Below, in pieces: positions 36,702 to 51,312 of a stretch of DNA of 64,000 nucleotides. The notes below the pieces were generated by a model. The model was not told the origin of the DNA, did not search any database, and was given only the letters and a program-made list of their open reading frames with translations. Position 1 is the first letter of the stretch, and each line of letters begins with the position of its first letter. Source of the stretch: Rouxiella chamberiensis (GTDB lineage: Bacteria; Pseudomonadota; Gammaproteobacteria; Enterobacterales; Enterobacteriaceae). Location of the stretch: positions 3,224,001-3,288,000 of the forward strand of contig NZ_CP114058.1 of NCBI RefSeq assembly GCF_026967475.1, read 5' to 3'. The position numbers and the translations under genes were made by a program.

Positions 36702-39700
36702 ATGTTGTATGATGCATCCCATGAGAAGGACAACTGTGGTTTTGGTCTGATCGCCCACATTGAAGGCGAACCTAGCCATAAAGTTGTTCGTACGGCCATT
36801 CACGGATTGGCGCGTATGCAACACCGTGGCGCCATTCTTGCTGACGGCAAGACGGGCGACGGTTGCGGTCTGTCGTTGCAAAAACCTGACCGTTTCTTCC
36901 GTATGATCGCTGAAGAGCGCAACTGGCGCCTGGCGAAAAACTATGCCGTGGGCATGATCTTCCTCAATAAAGATGAACAGCTGGCCGCCGAAAGCCGCCG
37001 CATCATCGAAGAGGAGATCCTGAACGAGACGCTGTCCGTAGTGGGCTGGCGTGAAGTGCCGACCAACCCTGACGTTCTCGGCGAGATTGCGCTCTCCTCC
37101 ATGCCGCGCATCGAACAGATTTTTATCAACGCGCCTGCCGGCTGGCGTCCGCGTGATATGGAGCGTCGCCTGTATATGGCGCGCCGCCGCATTGAAAAAC
37201 GTATCAGCGAGTGCGAGAACCCGGATAAAGAGTTCTACGTGTGCAGCTTCTCCAACGCGGTGAACATCTATAAAGGTCTGTGCATGCCGATAGATTTGCC
37301 ACGTTTCTATCTGGACCTCGCAGATCTGCGTCTGGAATCGGCCATCTGCCTGTTCCACCAGCGCTTCTCGACCAACACGGTGCCACGCTGGCCGCTGGCG
37401 CAGCCGTTCCGTTATCTGGCGCACAACGGTGAAATCAACACCATCACCGGCAACCGCCAGTGGGCGCGCGCGCGTGCCTATAAATTCAAGACTCCGCTTA
37501 TCCCCGATTTGCAGGATGCTTCACCGTTTGTAAACGAAACCGGTTCCGACTCCAGTTCACTGGACAACATGCTCGAGCTGTTCCTGGCGGGCGGTATGGA
37601 TCTGCTGCGCGCCATGCGTTTGCTGGTTCCACCGGCCTGGCAGCAGAACCCGGACATGGATCAGGACCTGCGTTCGTTCTTCGACTTCAACTCCATGCAT
37701 ATGGAACCGTGGGACGGCCCGGCGGGCATCGTCATGTCCGACGGTCGCTATGCGGCCTGTAACCTTGACCGTAACGGCCTGCGCCCTGCGCGCTATGTCA
37801 TTACCAAAGACAAGCTCATCACCTGCGCGTCCGAAGTCGGGATCTGGGACTACCAGCCTGACGAAGTGGTCGAAAAAGGCCGCGTCGGTCCGGGCGAGCT
37901 GATGGTTATCGACACTCGCAGCGGCAAAATTCACCACTCCGGCGAAACGGACAACGACCTGAAGAGCCGCCACCCTTACCGGGAGTGGATGGAGAAAAAC
38001 GTTCAGCGTCTGGTGCCGTTCGAAGACTTGCCTGCCGATCAGGTCGGTCAGCGCGAACTGGATGACACGCTGCTCGAAACCTATCAGAAGCAGTTCGGCT
38101 ACAGCAGCGAAGAGCTGGATCAAATCATTCGCGTGCTGGGCGAAAATGGTCAGGAAGCGGTCGGTTCAATGGGCGATGACACCCCGTTTGCCGTGCTGTC
38201 CAGCCGTCCACGCATTATTTACGACTACTTCCGCCAGCAGTTTGCGCAGGTCACCAACCCGCCAATCGACCCGCTGCGCGAAGCACACGTCATGTCTCTG
38301 GCGACCAGCATTGGCCGCGAGATGAACGTGTTCTGCGAAGCCGAAGGCCAGGCACACCGTCTGAGCTTCAAGTCGCCGATTCTGCTGTACTCCGACTTCA
38401 CCCAGTTGACCACGCTCGACAGCAAGCACTATCGCGCCGAGACGCTGGACCTGACGTTCGACCCGTCCGAAATGGATATGGAGCAGTTCGTTCAGCAACT
38501 GTGTGACGAAGGCGAGCGCAAAGTGCGTGAAGGGGCCGTATTGCTGGTGCTGTCTGACCGCAACATCGCCGCCAACCGCCTGCCGCTGCCTGCACCGATG
38601 GCAGTCGGTGCGCTGCAGTACCGTCTGGTCGAAAAAGCCTGCGCTGCGATGCCAACATCATCGTAGAAACCGCGAGCGCCCGTGACCCGCACCACTTCGC
38701 CGTGCTGCTGGGCTTCGGTGCTACCGCCGTCTACCCGTATCTGGCCTACGAAACGCTGGCCAAACTGGTTGATGCGCGCGTGATCGACAAAGATTATCGC
38801 GAAGTGATGCTGAATTACCGTAACGGCATCAACAAGGGTCTGTACAAGATCATGTCCAAAATGGGCATCTCGACCATTGCCTCCTACCGCTGCGCACGTC
38901 TGTTCGAAGCCGTAGGTCTGCATAAAGAGTTGAGCAACGTCTGCTTCCCGGGCGTGGTAAGCCGTATCGGTGGCGCAAGCTACAGCGACTTCCAGCAGGA
39001 TCTGCAAAACCTGTCCAAACGTGCCTGGCTGAAACGCAAGACGCTGGACAACGGCGGCCTGCTGAAATACATGCACGACGGCGAATATCACGCATATAAC
39101 CCTGATGTGGTGCAAACCCTGCAGGCAGCGGTCAACAGCGGCGATTACGACGACTATAAAAAATACGCCAAACTGGTGAACGAGCGTCCGGCGTCAATGC
39201 TGCGCGACATGCTGAAAATCACCCCGAACGGCGAGCCGATTCCTGTGGATCAGGTTGAACCGGCCGAAGGTCTGTTTGCCCGTTTCGACTCGGCGGCCAT
39301 GTCTATCGGCGCATTGAGCCCGGAGGCGCACGAGTCTCTGGCCGAAGCGATGAACAGCATCGGCGGTCGTTCCAACTCCGGTGAAGGCGGTGAAGATCCT
39401 GCGCGTTACGGCACCAACAAAGTGTCCCGTATCAAGCAGGTCGCTTCCGGCCGCTTTGGTGTCACCCCTGCCTATCTGGTCAACGCCGACGTTATTCAGA
39501 TAAAAGTGGCACAGGGTGCAAAACCGGGCGAAGGCGGTCAGCTGCCGGGCGACAAAGTGACGCCGTACATCGCGAAACTGCGTTATTCCGTGCCGGGCGT
39601 GACATTGATTTCACCGCCGCCGCACCACGACATCTATTCCATCGAAGACTTGGCGCAGTTGATTTTCGACCTGAAACAGGTGAATCCGAAGGCGATGATC

Positions 39701-41173
39701 TCCGTCAAACTGGTTTCCGAACCGGGTGTCGGCACAATCGCCACCGGTGTCGCGAAAGCCTATGCCGATCTGATAACCATTTCCGGCTACGACGGCGGAA
39801 CAGGCGCAAGCCCGCTGACGTCGGTGAAATATGCCGGCAGCCCGTGGGAGCTGGGTCTGGTTGAAACGCAGCAGGCGCTGGTCGCCAACGGTCTGCGTCA
39901 CAAGATTCGTCTACAGGTGGATGGCGGCCTGAAAACCGGCGTCGACATTATCAAGGCGGCGATTCTGGGTGCCGAGAGCTTTGGCTTTGGTACCGGCCCG
40001 ATGGTGGCGCTGGGTTGTAAATACCTGCGTATTTGCCATCTGAACAACTGCGCAACCGGTGTGGCGACCCAAGACGAAAAACTGCGCCGCAACCATTACC
40101 ACGGTTTGCCGGAGCGCGTGACGAACTACTTCAAGTTCATCACACAGGAAACTCGCGAGATAATGGCCGAGCTGGGTATTCGTCAGTTAACCGACCTGAT
40201 TGGCAGAACCGATCTGCTGGTCGAACTCGACGGTTTCACGGCGAAACAGAACAAGCTGGACCTGTCTCCTCTGCTGACCACCGCGACCCCGCATCCGGGC
40301 AAAGCCGTGTACTGCACCGAGAGCAACCCGTCATTCGACAAGGGCCAGCTGAACAAGGATATTCTGGAGCAGGCCGCGCCCCATATCGACTCGAAGCAGA
40401 GCAAGGCGTTCTACTTCGATATCCGCAACACCGACCGCTCCGTCGGCGCGCTGCTGTCGGGTGCCATCGCCGAGAAACATGGCGATCAGGGCATGTCGGC
40501 CGATCCGGTGCGTATCCACTTCAACGGTACCGCAGGCCAGAGCTTCGGCGTGTGGAATGCGGGTGGCGTCGACCTGATGCTGACCGGTGATGCCAACGAC
40601 TATGTGGGTAAAGGTATGGCCGGTGGCCGTATCGCCATCCGTCCTCCGATTGGTTCGGCGTATCGCAGTCACGAAGCCGTAATCGCGGGCAACACCTGCC
40701 TCTACGGCGCAACCGGCGGCAAGATGTTTGCAGCGGGCCGTGCGGGCGAGCGTTTCGCAGTGCGTAACTCCGGCGCCATTACCGTGGTTGAAGGCATTGG
40801 CGACAACGGCTGTGAATACATGACCGGCGGCATTGTTTGTGTGCTGGGCCGTACCGGCGTCAACTTCGGCGCAGGCATGACCGGCGGCTTCGCCTACGTC
40901 CTCGACGAAGACGGCGAATTCCGCAAGCGCGTCAACCCGGAGTTGGTCGAAGTGCTTGAAGTAGCAGATTTGGCGATTCATGAAGAGCATCTGCGTGGAT
41001 TGATTACCGAACACGTACAGCTGACCGCGTCGACCCGTGGTGAAGAGATTTTGGCGAACTGGCCTCAGTGGGCGGCTAAATTTGCCCTGGTTAAACCGAA
41101 GTCCAGTGATGTTAAAGCATTGTTGGGTCACCGTAGTCGTTCCGCAGCCGAGCTGCGGGTACAAGCGCAGTAA
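36702..41173 (+). pseudogene. gltB: GltB, glutamate synthase large subunit, frame broken by one missing A
   Basis: Large subunit of NADPH glutamate synthase, converting glutamine and 2-oxoglutarate to two glutamates. It starts MLYDASHEKDNCGFG; cleavage of the [13 protein letters not shown] propeptide exposes the catalytic Cys of the amidotransferase domain, as in E. coli. GGGGAGG is a strong ribosome site. The first frame covers the amidotransferase and part of the central domain, then stops at 38666 after [14 protein letters not shown]. The family sequence goes on in the next frame as [20 protein letters not shown], followed by the FMN and 3Fe-4S domain ([20 protein letters not shown]) to 41173. 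Restoring one A in the run at 38632-38636 gives 1490 residues, near the E. coli 1486. A homopolymer error is likely. Confidence 0.92.
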
Positions 41174-42601
<1,428 letters not shown>

Positions 42602-42633
42602 ATCCTCTACGGGTTTCATGACCCTCTGATGTG

Positions 42634-42662
42634 AAAAGAGACCGCAATGCGGTCTCTTTTTT
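42634..42662. terminator. Intrinsic terminator after gltD
   Basis: The stem AAAAGAGACCGC/GCGGTCTCTTTT with loop AAT is followed by T residues; A residues on the other side could also serve sspB transcripts from the minus strand. Confidence 0.88.
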
Positions 42663-42707
42663 ATGCCTGTGACACCGGAAACGAGGTTCAGGTGACTGCG
42701 ACGTGAT

Positions 42708-43193
42708 TTACTTCACCACGCGCAGCGACGGACGCCCACCGCGTGGCGGCGTTGGCGGCTCGTCATCACCGTCTTCGGCGTTGTCCGGCAAATCGCCGTC
42801 AATGACCGACATGGTCGGCTCGGGATTCTGCTCTTCAAGCGCTTCGAAGGCAGCTTCACCGTCAAGACCCGGCTCAGGTTCGAACATCGTTCCTGCGCCG
42901 TTTTCACGGGCATAGATAGCGAGCACAGCGGCGATCGGCACGAATACTTCGCGCGGAACGCCACCGAAACGTGCGTTGAAGCGAACGTCGGCATTGCCGA
43001 GCTCAAGACTGCCAACCGCACGCGGCGCAATATTGAGAACGATTTGCCCGTCGCGCGCAAACTCCATCGGCACGCTGACACCCGGCTGGGTAACGTCGAC
43101 CACCAGATGCGGCGTCAGCTGGTTGTCGAGCAACCAGTCATAGAATGCACGCAGCAGGAAGGGACGGCGAGGAGACATTTCAGTCATCTCCAT
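42708..43193 (-). CDS. sspB: SspB, ClpXP adaptor for ssrA-tagged proteins
   Basis: Adaptor that binds ssrA-tagged substrates and tethers them to ClpX. The 161-residue protein has the peptide-binding domain (PRRPFLLRAFYDWLLDNQLTP through VPIAAVLAIYARENGAGTMF), a flexible acidic linker and the C-terminal ClpX-binding tail RGGRPSLRVVK. The linker differs in sequence from E. coli, as is normal. It is translated three bases after sspA. Confidence 0.96.
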   Translation of the reverse strand: MEMTEMSPRRPFLLRAFYDWLLDNQLTPHLVVDVTQPGVSVPMEFARDGQIVLNIAPRAVGSLELGNADVRFNARFGGVPREVFVPIAAVLAIYARENGAGTMFEPEPGLDGEAAFEALEEQNPEPTMSVIDGDLPDNAEDGDDEPPTPPRGGRPSLRVVK

Positions 43194-43196
43194 AAC

Positions 43197-43841
43197 TTAA
43201 CCCCGAGCACCGTTCAGACGCATTTCGCGCTCTGGCTCAGTCAGAGACGCCAGGAATGCATCGCGTTCGAAGACGCGCGTCATGTAGCCTTTCAGCTCTT
43301 TGGAACCGGCACCCGACAGCTCGATGCCCAGTTCAGGCAAGCGCCACAGCAGCGGAGCCAGATAGCAATCGACCAGGCTGAACTCTTCGCTCTTGAAGTA
43401 AGGCATGTAAGAGAAGATTGGCGCAATGGCCAGCAGCTCTTCACGCAGTTGCTTGCGCGCGGCATCGGCTTCGGCGGCAGAACCCTGCTCGATTTGACGT
43501 AGCAGCGTGTACCAGTCGTTTTCGATGCGGTGCATCATCAGACGGCTTTCACCACGGGCAACCGGGTAAACCGGCATCAGAGGTGGATGCGGGAAACGCT
43601 CATCAAGGTATTCCATGATGATGCGCGATTCGAAAAGGGTCAGCTCACGATCGACCAGCGTAGGCACAGTGCGGTACGGGTTGAGGTCAATAAGGTCCTG
43701 TGGCAGGTGATCCATTTCTACCTGCTCTATCTCGACACTGACACCTTTCTCCGCCAGTACGATACGTACTTGATGGCTAAAAATGTCGGTCGGGCCAGAA
43801 AACAGCGTCATTACCGAACGTTTGTTGGCAGCGACAGCCAT
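43197..43841 (-). CDS. sspA: SspA, stringent starvation protein A
   Basis: RNA-polymerase-associated protein with a glutathione-transferase fold that alters transcription in starvation and acid stress. From MAVAANKRSVMTLFSGPTDI the 214 residues match E. coli SspA, including the surface region PHPPLMPVYPVARGESR needed for polymerase contact. Four in-frame codons upstream (MEVF) are excluded by homology and by GGAGG spacing. Confidence 0.97.
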   Translation of the reverse strand: MAVAANKRSVMTLFSGPTDIFSHQVRIVLAEKGVSVEIEQVEMDHLPQDLIDLNPYRTVPTLVDRELTLFESRIIMEYLDERFPHPPLMPVYPVARGESRLMMHRIENDWYTLLRQIEQGSAAEADAARKQLREELLAIAPIFSYMPYFKSEEFSLVDCYLAPLLWRLPELGIELSGAGSKELKGYMTRVFERDAFLASLTEPEREMRLNGARG

Positions 43842-44192
43842 GAAAACCTCCAAGTTTATCTAGAATTATACTGCGAATAGCCACTATCAGGCTGCTATCC
43901 TGAATAATCATGCCCATCGTAGTTCGGGCACATCTCACCTGTAACCCACAGTTTCGTAGATAAGCCAAAGCGGGGGAACACAGCCAGCACGTTCCGTTGG
44001 TTCACTGCTTGGCGAACAGGCGCAAAAGTGTGTGATAGTTTACCAGATTTTGCTGCTGCTGGGGGGATGAAGGATGCGATTTCGCGGCGAAATGTGTTTC
44101 AGAGGGCAATTTGCGGCAGAAAACAAGGGCTTTGAGGCCTGATTTTTCGCTAAAGCAGGACGACTCCGCCGATTTTCGCCGATTACAGACGA
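43842..44192 (-). other. Intergenic region upstream of sspA
   Basis: About 350 bases between the rpsI terminator and sspA, expected to hold the sspA promoter. I see no supported ORF, RNA gene or strong operator. Confidence 0.4.
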
Positions 44193-44220
44193 AAAAAACC
44201 CGGTACAAGACCGGGTTTTT
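44193..44220 (-). terminator. Intrinsic terminator after rplM-rpsI
   Basis: On the minus strand the stem ACCCGG/CCGGGT with a seven-base loop is followed by seven T residues, about 60 bases past the rpsI stop. Confidence 0.85.
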
Positions 44221-44278
44221 GTTGCGTTGTGCCGGGATGAAACCGAGGTTCCATACCACTGCCGAAGCAGAGGGCAAA

Positions 44279-44674
<396 letters not shown>

Positions 44675-44686
44675 CTATAATCCCGA

Positions 44687-45431
<745 letters not shown>

Positions 45432-46565
45432 TCACGGCAGGTGTTCGCGTGCAAGATACTCTTCACTCTGCATCTCCTGCAAGCGCGACAGACAGCGCTG
45501 GTATTCGAACTTCAGGCGCTCTCCGCGATAAATCTCGAACATCGGCGCCTGTGCCGACACAACCAGCTTGACGTGACGCTCGTAGAATTCGTCCACCAGC
45601 GCCAGAAAACGGCGCGCCGCATTTTCCTGATCCGCCTTCATCACCGGCACATTGTGCAGCAGCACGCTGTGATAGAGTTTCGACAGCGCAATATAGTCGA
45701 GCTGACTGCGCGCTTCTTCGCACAGCGTGTGGAATTCCACGGCCAGCACGCCCTCGGCCGAAGCGATGGCTTTGAGAGCGCGGTTGTTGATTTGCAATAC
45801 CGGCGCCGATTCGCCCGCCTTGCCTGCCAGCCTGCCAAACATCTGCTGCATGGCCGGATTGAGGTCTTCCGCCGTCTGCCCCGCTTCCGGCGTCAGCCAG
45901 AGATTGGCCTGCGTCAGCGTACGCAGGCGATAATCGATGCCCGCATCGACGTTCATCACGTCGCAATATTCATTGATAAGCGCAATCGCCGGCAGGAAGC
46001 GCGCGCGCTGCAAGCCGTTGCGATAGAGGTTGTCCGGCGGAATGTTGGAGGTGGCAATCAGCGTAATGCCTCGAGCAAACAGCGCCTGCAGCAGCGTGGC
46101 GAGCAGCATCGCATCGGTAATGTCCGAGACGAAAAACTCGTCGAAGCACAACACATCGGTTTCCTGCTTGAAGCGGTCGGCAATGACTTCGAGCGGATCG
46201 GACTGCCCCTGCAACTGGGTCAGCTCTTCGTGCACGCGCAGCATGAAACGGTGAAAGTGCAGGCGCATCTTACGATCGCCTGGCAGGCTGTGATAGAACA
46301 TGTCCATCAGCCAGGTTTTACCTCGCCCGACGCCGCCCCACATATAAAGCCCCTGCACCGGTCGCACATGGGCCTTGCTCGGGGTTTTCCTGAATAGCCG
46401 CCCCAGCCAGCCACTGCTTTCAGGCAATTCCGCTGGTTTTTGGGCGATCAATTCCTGATAAATGGCATCAAGACGCGTTACGGCCTGCCGTTGTACGGCA
46501 TCCGGTTGGAACTCTCCCGCGTCGAGTGCAGTCTGATAAGAAGTCAGCGGTGTTTTCGATTGCAT
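45432..46565 (-). CDS. zapE: ZapE, cell division AAA+ ATPase
   Basis: FtsZ-associated ATPase of the AFG1 family needed for division under low oxygen and heat in E. coli. The 377-residue protein has Walker A GGVGRGKT at 77-84, Walker B VLCFDEFFVSD near residue 140, and the family pattern TLIATSNIPPDNLYRNGLQR. It is divergent from zapG across about 290 bases, as in E. coli. Confidence 0.96.
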   Translation of the reverse strand: MQSKTPLTSYQTALDAGEFQPDAVQRQAVTRLDAIYQELIAQKPAELPESSGWLGRLFRKTPSKAHVRPVQGLYMWGGVGRGKTWLMDMFYHSLPGDRKMRLHFHRFMLRVHEELTQLQGQSDPLEVIADRFKQETDVLCFDEFFVSDITDAMLLATLLQALFARGITLIATSNIPPDNLYRNGLQRARFLPAIALINEYCDVMNVDAGIDYRLRTLTQANLWLTPEAGQTAEDLNPAMQQMFGRLAGKAGESAPVLQINNRALKAIASAEGVLAVEFHTLCEEARSQLDYIALSKLYHSVLLHNVPVMKADQENAARRFLALVDEFYERHVKLVVSAQAPMFEIYRGERLKFEYQRCLSRLQEMQSEEYLAREHLP

Positions 46566-46856
46566 GATAATGAACGTCCGTGAGAAAAATATTTTCAGTG
46601 ATTCATGGCGCAGTTTTCATGACGTTTAACGCAGATTTTTCCACTATTTCGCGGCATTTACCGCAGTTATGGCAAGAACCTCTCTCATCGACGAATGAGA
46701 AAAATGCCACAGGATTCCACTAACCCGAGGTTAGCGGTTATAGTGGTGTACTGTTTGACGTAAAGCTTGCCATGTAAAAGTTTTGTTTAAAAAGATTGGT
46801 GAGAAAGTTACGCCAAAAAGCCCTACAGGACAACGTTGTCAATAATAGGAGTTATT

Positions 46857-47261
46857 ATGACCTGGGAGTATGCGCTCATTGGATTGGTAGTCGGTATCGT
46901 TATCGGAGCGGTAGCGATGCGCTTTGGCAACCGTAAACTACGCGATCAGCAAGTGATGCAGAACGAAATCGACAAGAGCAAAGCCGAGTTGGAAGAGTAT
47001 CGTCTGGAACTGACGGGCCACTTTGCCCGCAGCGCCGAACTGCTGGATAACATGGCGACGGATTATCGCCAGCTTTATCAGCACATGGCGAAAAGCTCCA
47101 ACAACCTGTTACCTGATATGCCGATGCAGGATAACCCGTTCAACTACCGTCTGACCGGCTCCGAAGCCGATAACGATCAGGCGCCGGTTGAAATGCCGCG
47201 TGACTATTCCGACGGTGCGTCAGGCCTGCTGCGCGGCGGAGACCGTCCACGCCGCAAATAA
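46857..47261 (+). CDS. zapG: ZapG (YhcB), inner-membrane envelope and division protein
   Basis: A 134-residue protein with one N-terminal membrane helix (ALIGLVVGIVIGAVAM), a long coiled coil (about 30-85) and a conserved C-terminal end MPRDYSDGASGLLRGG. E. coli YhcB/ZapG coordinates envelope growth and division. The start MTWEYALIG has TAGGAG upstream; an in-frame codon at 46836 is not used by homologues. Confidence 0.95.
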   Translation: MTWEYALIGLVVGIVIGAVAMRFGNRKLRDQQVMQNEIDKSKAELEEYRLELTGHFARSAELLDNMATDYRQLYQHMAKSSNNLLPDMPMQDNPFNYRLTGSEADNDQAPVEMPRDYSDGASGLLRGGDRPRRK

Positions 47262-47271
47262 GATTGTCCCA

Positions 47272-47300
47272 AGCCAGTGGCATCCGTCACTGGCTCTTCC
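47272..47300 (+). terminator. Probable terminator after zapG
   Basis: The eight-base-pair stem AGCCAGTG/CACTGGCT with an eight-base loop is followed by the pyrimidine tract CTTCCTTC instead of pure T, so strength is doubtful. Confidence 0.5.
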
Positions 47301-47367
47301 TTCGGCCCGCAGCCTGGCCCTGTCATCTGGTTTAAGTTCTCGATTCAATCAAGAGAGAGTGATCCCA

Positions 47368-48735
47368 ATGAACAAAAAGTCATTTTTACTCAGTGTACTG
47401 GCGGTCAGCCTTGGATTAAGCCTCTCTTCCTTTCAGGTAGCCAGCGCCGCCCTGCCCGTCGCCGTTGAAGGACAAGCCCTGCCAAGTCTGGCGCCCATGC
47501 TGCAAAAAGTGTTGCCCGCCGTGGTAAGCGTGCGTGTTTCCGGCACGCAGCCGCCTGCAGATCAAGTGCCGCCGGAGTTCAAATTCTTCTTCGGCCCCGA
47601 TGCGCCAACGCAAAAGCAGGACGGCCAGCCGTTTGAAGGTCTGGGTTCCGGGGTCATTATCGACGCCGCCAAAGGCTATGTACTGACCAACAATCACGTG
47701 GTCAACAACGCCAGCAAGATTACCGTACAAATTAACGATGGCCGCGAATACGAGGCCAAACTGATAGGCAAGGACGACCAGTCCGATATCGCCATCATTC
47801 AGCTCAAAGACGCCAAAAATCTGGTGCAAATTCCGATGGCCGACTCCGACAAGCTGCGCGTGGGCGATTTCGCCGTCGCCGTCGGCAACCCTTTCGGCCT
47901 CGGACAAACGGTGACCTCCGGCATTATTTCTGCGCTGGGTCGCAGCGGCCTGAATCTCGAAGGGCTGGAAAACTTTATTCAGACCGATGCCTCCATCAAC
48001 CGCGGCAACTCGGGCGGCGCGCTGCTGAATCTGGAGGGCGAGCTGGTCGGCATCAATACCGCCATTCTCTCTTCGCAGGGCGGCAGCATGGGGATAGGCT
48101 TTGCCATTCCTGTCAACATGGCGAAGAACCTCAGCAAGCAGTTAATCGAATTCGGTCAGGTTAAACGGGGTCTGCTGGGTATTCGCGGCAGCGAAATGAC
48201 GCCGGATCTGGCCAAAGCCTTCAAGCTCGACAGCCAGCGCGGGGCCTTCGTCAATGAAGTATTGCCTGATTCGGCGGCGGCCAAAGCCGGGATCAAATCG
48301 GGCGACGTGGTGATAAGCCTTGACGGCAAACCGCTGAGCAGTTTTGCGGAGCTGCGCGCCAAAGTCGGCACGGCGGGTCCGGGCGTCACCATGAAGCTCG
48401 GCGTGCTGCGCGAGGGCAAGGCGATGGACGTCGATGTCACGCTCGGCACCAGTCCCGACGTCGCCGTGGCGCTCGACAAGATAAACCCGGCGCTGACCGG
48501 TGCCACGCTCAGCAATGTCGATGCCAAGGTCGGCAAGGGCGTGCAGATTGATGAAGTAGTGAAGGGCTCGCCGGCGGATCAGGTCGGGTTCCAGCAGGGC
48601 GATATCATCGTGGGGGTGAACCGTGCGCCTATCGATAATCTCGACGCCCTGCGCAAGATTCTGGAAGCCAAGCCCGACCTCGTCGCGTTAAGCATTATGC
48701 GCAAGGGCCAGAGCCTGTATCTGCTGATGCCTTAA
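47368..48735 (+). CDS. degQ: DegQ, periplasmic serine endoprotease
   Basis: HtrA-family protease and chaperone of the periplasm. A signal peptide (cleavage after VASA, residue 27) is followed by the trypsin-like domain with triad His110 (TNNHVV), Asp140 (SDIAII) and Ser215 (GNSGGA). Two PDZ domains follow (about 260-350 and 365-455). At 455 residues it matches DegQ rather than DegP, and it sits directly before degS, the usual degQ-degS pair. The frame opens 60 codons upstream, but the signal peptide and AGAGAG spacing fix the ATG at 47368. Confidence 0.96.
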   Translation: MNKKSFLLSVLAVSLGLSLSSFQVASAALPVAVEGQALPSLAPMLQKVLPAVVSVRVSGTQPPADQVPPEFKFFFGPDAPTQKQDGQPFEGLGSGVIIDAAKGYVLTNNHVVNNASKITVQINDGREYEAKLIGKDDQSDIAIIQLKDAKNLVQIPMADSDKLRVGDFAVAVGNPFGLGQTVTSGIISALGRSGLNLEGLENFIQTDASINRGNSGGALLNLEGELVGINTAILSSQGGSMGIGFAIPVNMAKNLSKQLIEFGQVKRGLLGIRGSEMTPDLAKAFKLDSQRGAFVNEVLPDSAAAKAGIKSGDVVISLDGKPLSSFAELRAKVGTAGPGVTMKLGVLREGKAMDVDVTLGTSPDVAVALDKINPALTGATLSNVDAKVGKGVQIDEVVKGSPADQVGFQQGDIIVGVNRAPIDNLDALRKILEAKPDLVALSIMRKGQSLYLLMP

Positions 48736-48752
48736 CAATTCGACTGATGAAT

Positions 48753-48776
48753 TAGACGTAGCGCAAGCTACGTCTA
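48753..48776 (+). other. Perfect hairpin between degQ and degS
   Basis: A ten-base-pair perfect stem, TAGACGTAGC with GCTACGTCTA, closes a GCAA tetraloop. It is followed by five A residues, not T, on the plus strand, so it is not a standard forward terminator. It could stabilise the degQ 3' end or reduce read-through into degS. Confidence 0.7.
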
Positions 48777-48826
48777 AAAACTCATGCTATCCTGCTTGCA
48801 CATTTTCTAGCGACCTTTATAAACCC

Positions 48827-49894
48827 ATGTTTGTTAAGTTATTGAGATCCGCACTCATTGGTCTTGTTGTGGCTGCCATTCTGCTGGTGGCTGTCCCGAC
48901 GCTGCGTAAAAGCATCATCGAACCGATTTTCGAGCACGACTTCAGCAATCACAGCGAACAGCCCGCCAGTTACAATGAAGGGGTGCGCCGCGCTGCGCCC
49001 GCGGTGGTCAACGTCTACAACCGCAATATGGGCGACTCCTCGCAAAACGAATTGCAGATCCGCACGCTGGGTTCCGGCGTCATCATGAATGACAAAGGCT
49101 ACATCCTGACCAACAAACACGTCATCAACAATGCCGATCAAATTATCGTGGCGTTGCAGGATGGCCGCGTGTTCGACGCGCTGCTGGTCGGGTCCGACAG
49201 CCTGACCGACCTGGCCGTGCTCAAGATAGACGCCACCAATCTGCCGATGATCCCTATCAACGCCAAACGCGTGCCGCACGTCGGCGACGTGGTGATGGCT
49301 ATCGGCAACCCGTTCAACATCGGTCAGACGGTGACGCAGGGCATTATCAGCGCGACGGGCCGCATTGGTCTTAGCCCGTCCGGTCGTCAGAACTTCCTGC
49401 AAACCGACGCTTCCATCAATCAGGGCAACTCCGGCGGGGCTCTGGTGAATTCGCTCGGCGAGCTGGTGGGCATCAATACGCTGTCGTTTGACCAGAGCAA
49501 CGATGGCGCCACGCCGGAAGGCATTGGCTTCGCCATTCCCACCGCGCTGGCAACCAAGGTTATGGGCAAGCTTATCCGTGACGGACGCGTGATTCGCGGC
49601 TATATCGGCATTGCCGGACGTGAAGTGTCGCCGCTGCATGGCCCGACCAACAACGTTGATCATCTTCAGGGCATCGTGGTGAACGAAGTCACCGCCAACG
49701 GACCGGCGGCCAATGCGGGCATAGAAGTAAAAGACGTGATAGTCAGCGTCAACAACAAGCCGGCAATTTCGGCCATCGAGACGATGGACCAGGTCGCGGA
49801 AATCCGTCCGGGATCGGTGATTCCGGTGGTGATTAACCGCAATGGCAAGAAAATAAGCCTGCAAGTCACCATTCAGGAATATCCAGAGCACTAG
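48827..49894 (+). CDS. degS: DegS, site-1 protease of the sigma-E pathway
   Basis: Membrane-anchored periplasmic protease that cleaves RseA when its PDZ domain binds the C-termini of misfolded porins. One N-terminal membrane helix (residues 5-24), the protease domain with His98, Asp128 and Ser202 (NQGNSGGALV), and a single PDZ domain (from about 255) are seen. Length 355 equals E. coli DegS. A bidirectional terminator follows. Confidence 0.97.
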   Translation: MFVKLLRSALIGLVVAAILLVAVPTLRKSIIEPIFEHDFSNHSEQPASYNEGVRRAAPAVVNVYNRNMGDSSQNELQIRTLGSGVIMNDKGYILTNKHVINNADQIIVALQDGRVFDALLVGSDSLTDLAVLKIDATNLPMIPINAKRVPHVGDVVMAIGNPFNIGQTVTQGIISATGRIGLSPSGRQNFLQTDASINQGNSGGALVNSLGELVGINTLSFDQSNDGATPEGIGFAIPTALATKVMGKLIRDGRVIRGYIGIAGREVSPLHGPTNNVDHLQGIVVNEVTANGPAANAGIEVKDVIVSVNNKPAISAIETMDQVAEIRPGSVIPVVINRNGKKISLQVTIQEYPEH

Positions 49895-49912
49895 GATGTC
49901 TGAATCAGCCGC

Positions 49913-49949
49913 AAAAAAAGCCGGAAAGGTCTCCCCTTCCGGCTTTTTT
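49913..49949. terminator. Bidirectional terminator between degS and murA
   Basis: The stem AAGCCGGAA/TTCCGGCTT is flanked by an A run and a T run between convergent genes. Confidence 0.9.
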
Positions 49950-49974
49950 GATGACGCTATCGAGACGCGAGGCG

Positions 49975-51306
<1,332 letters not shown>

Positions 51307-51312
51307 TCATGC

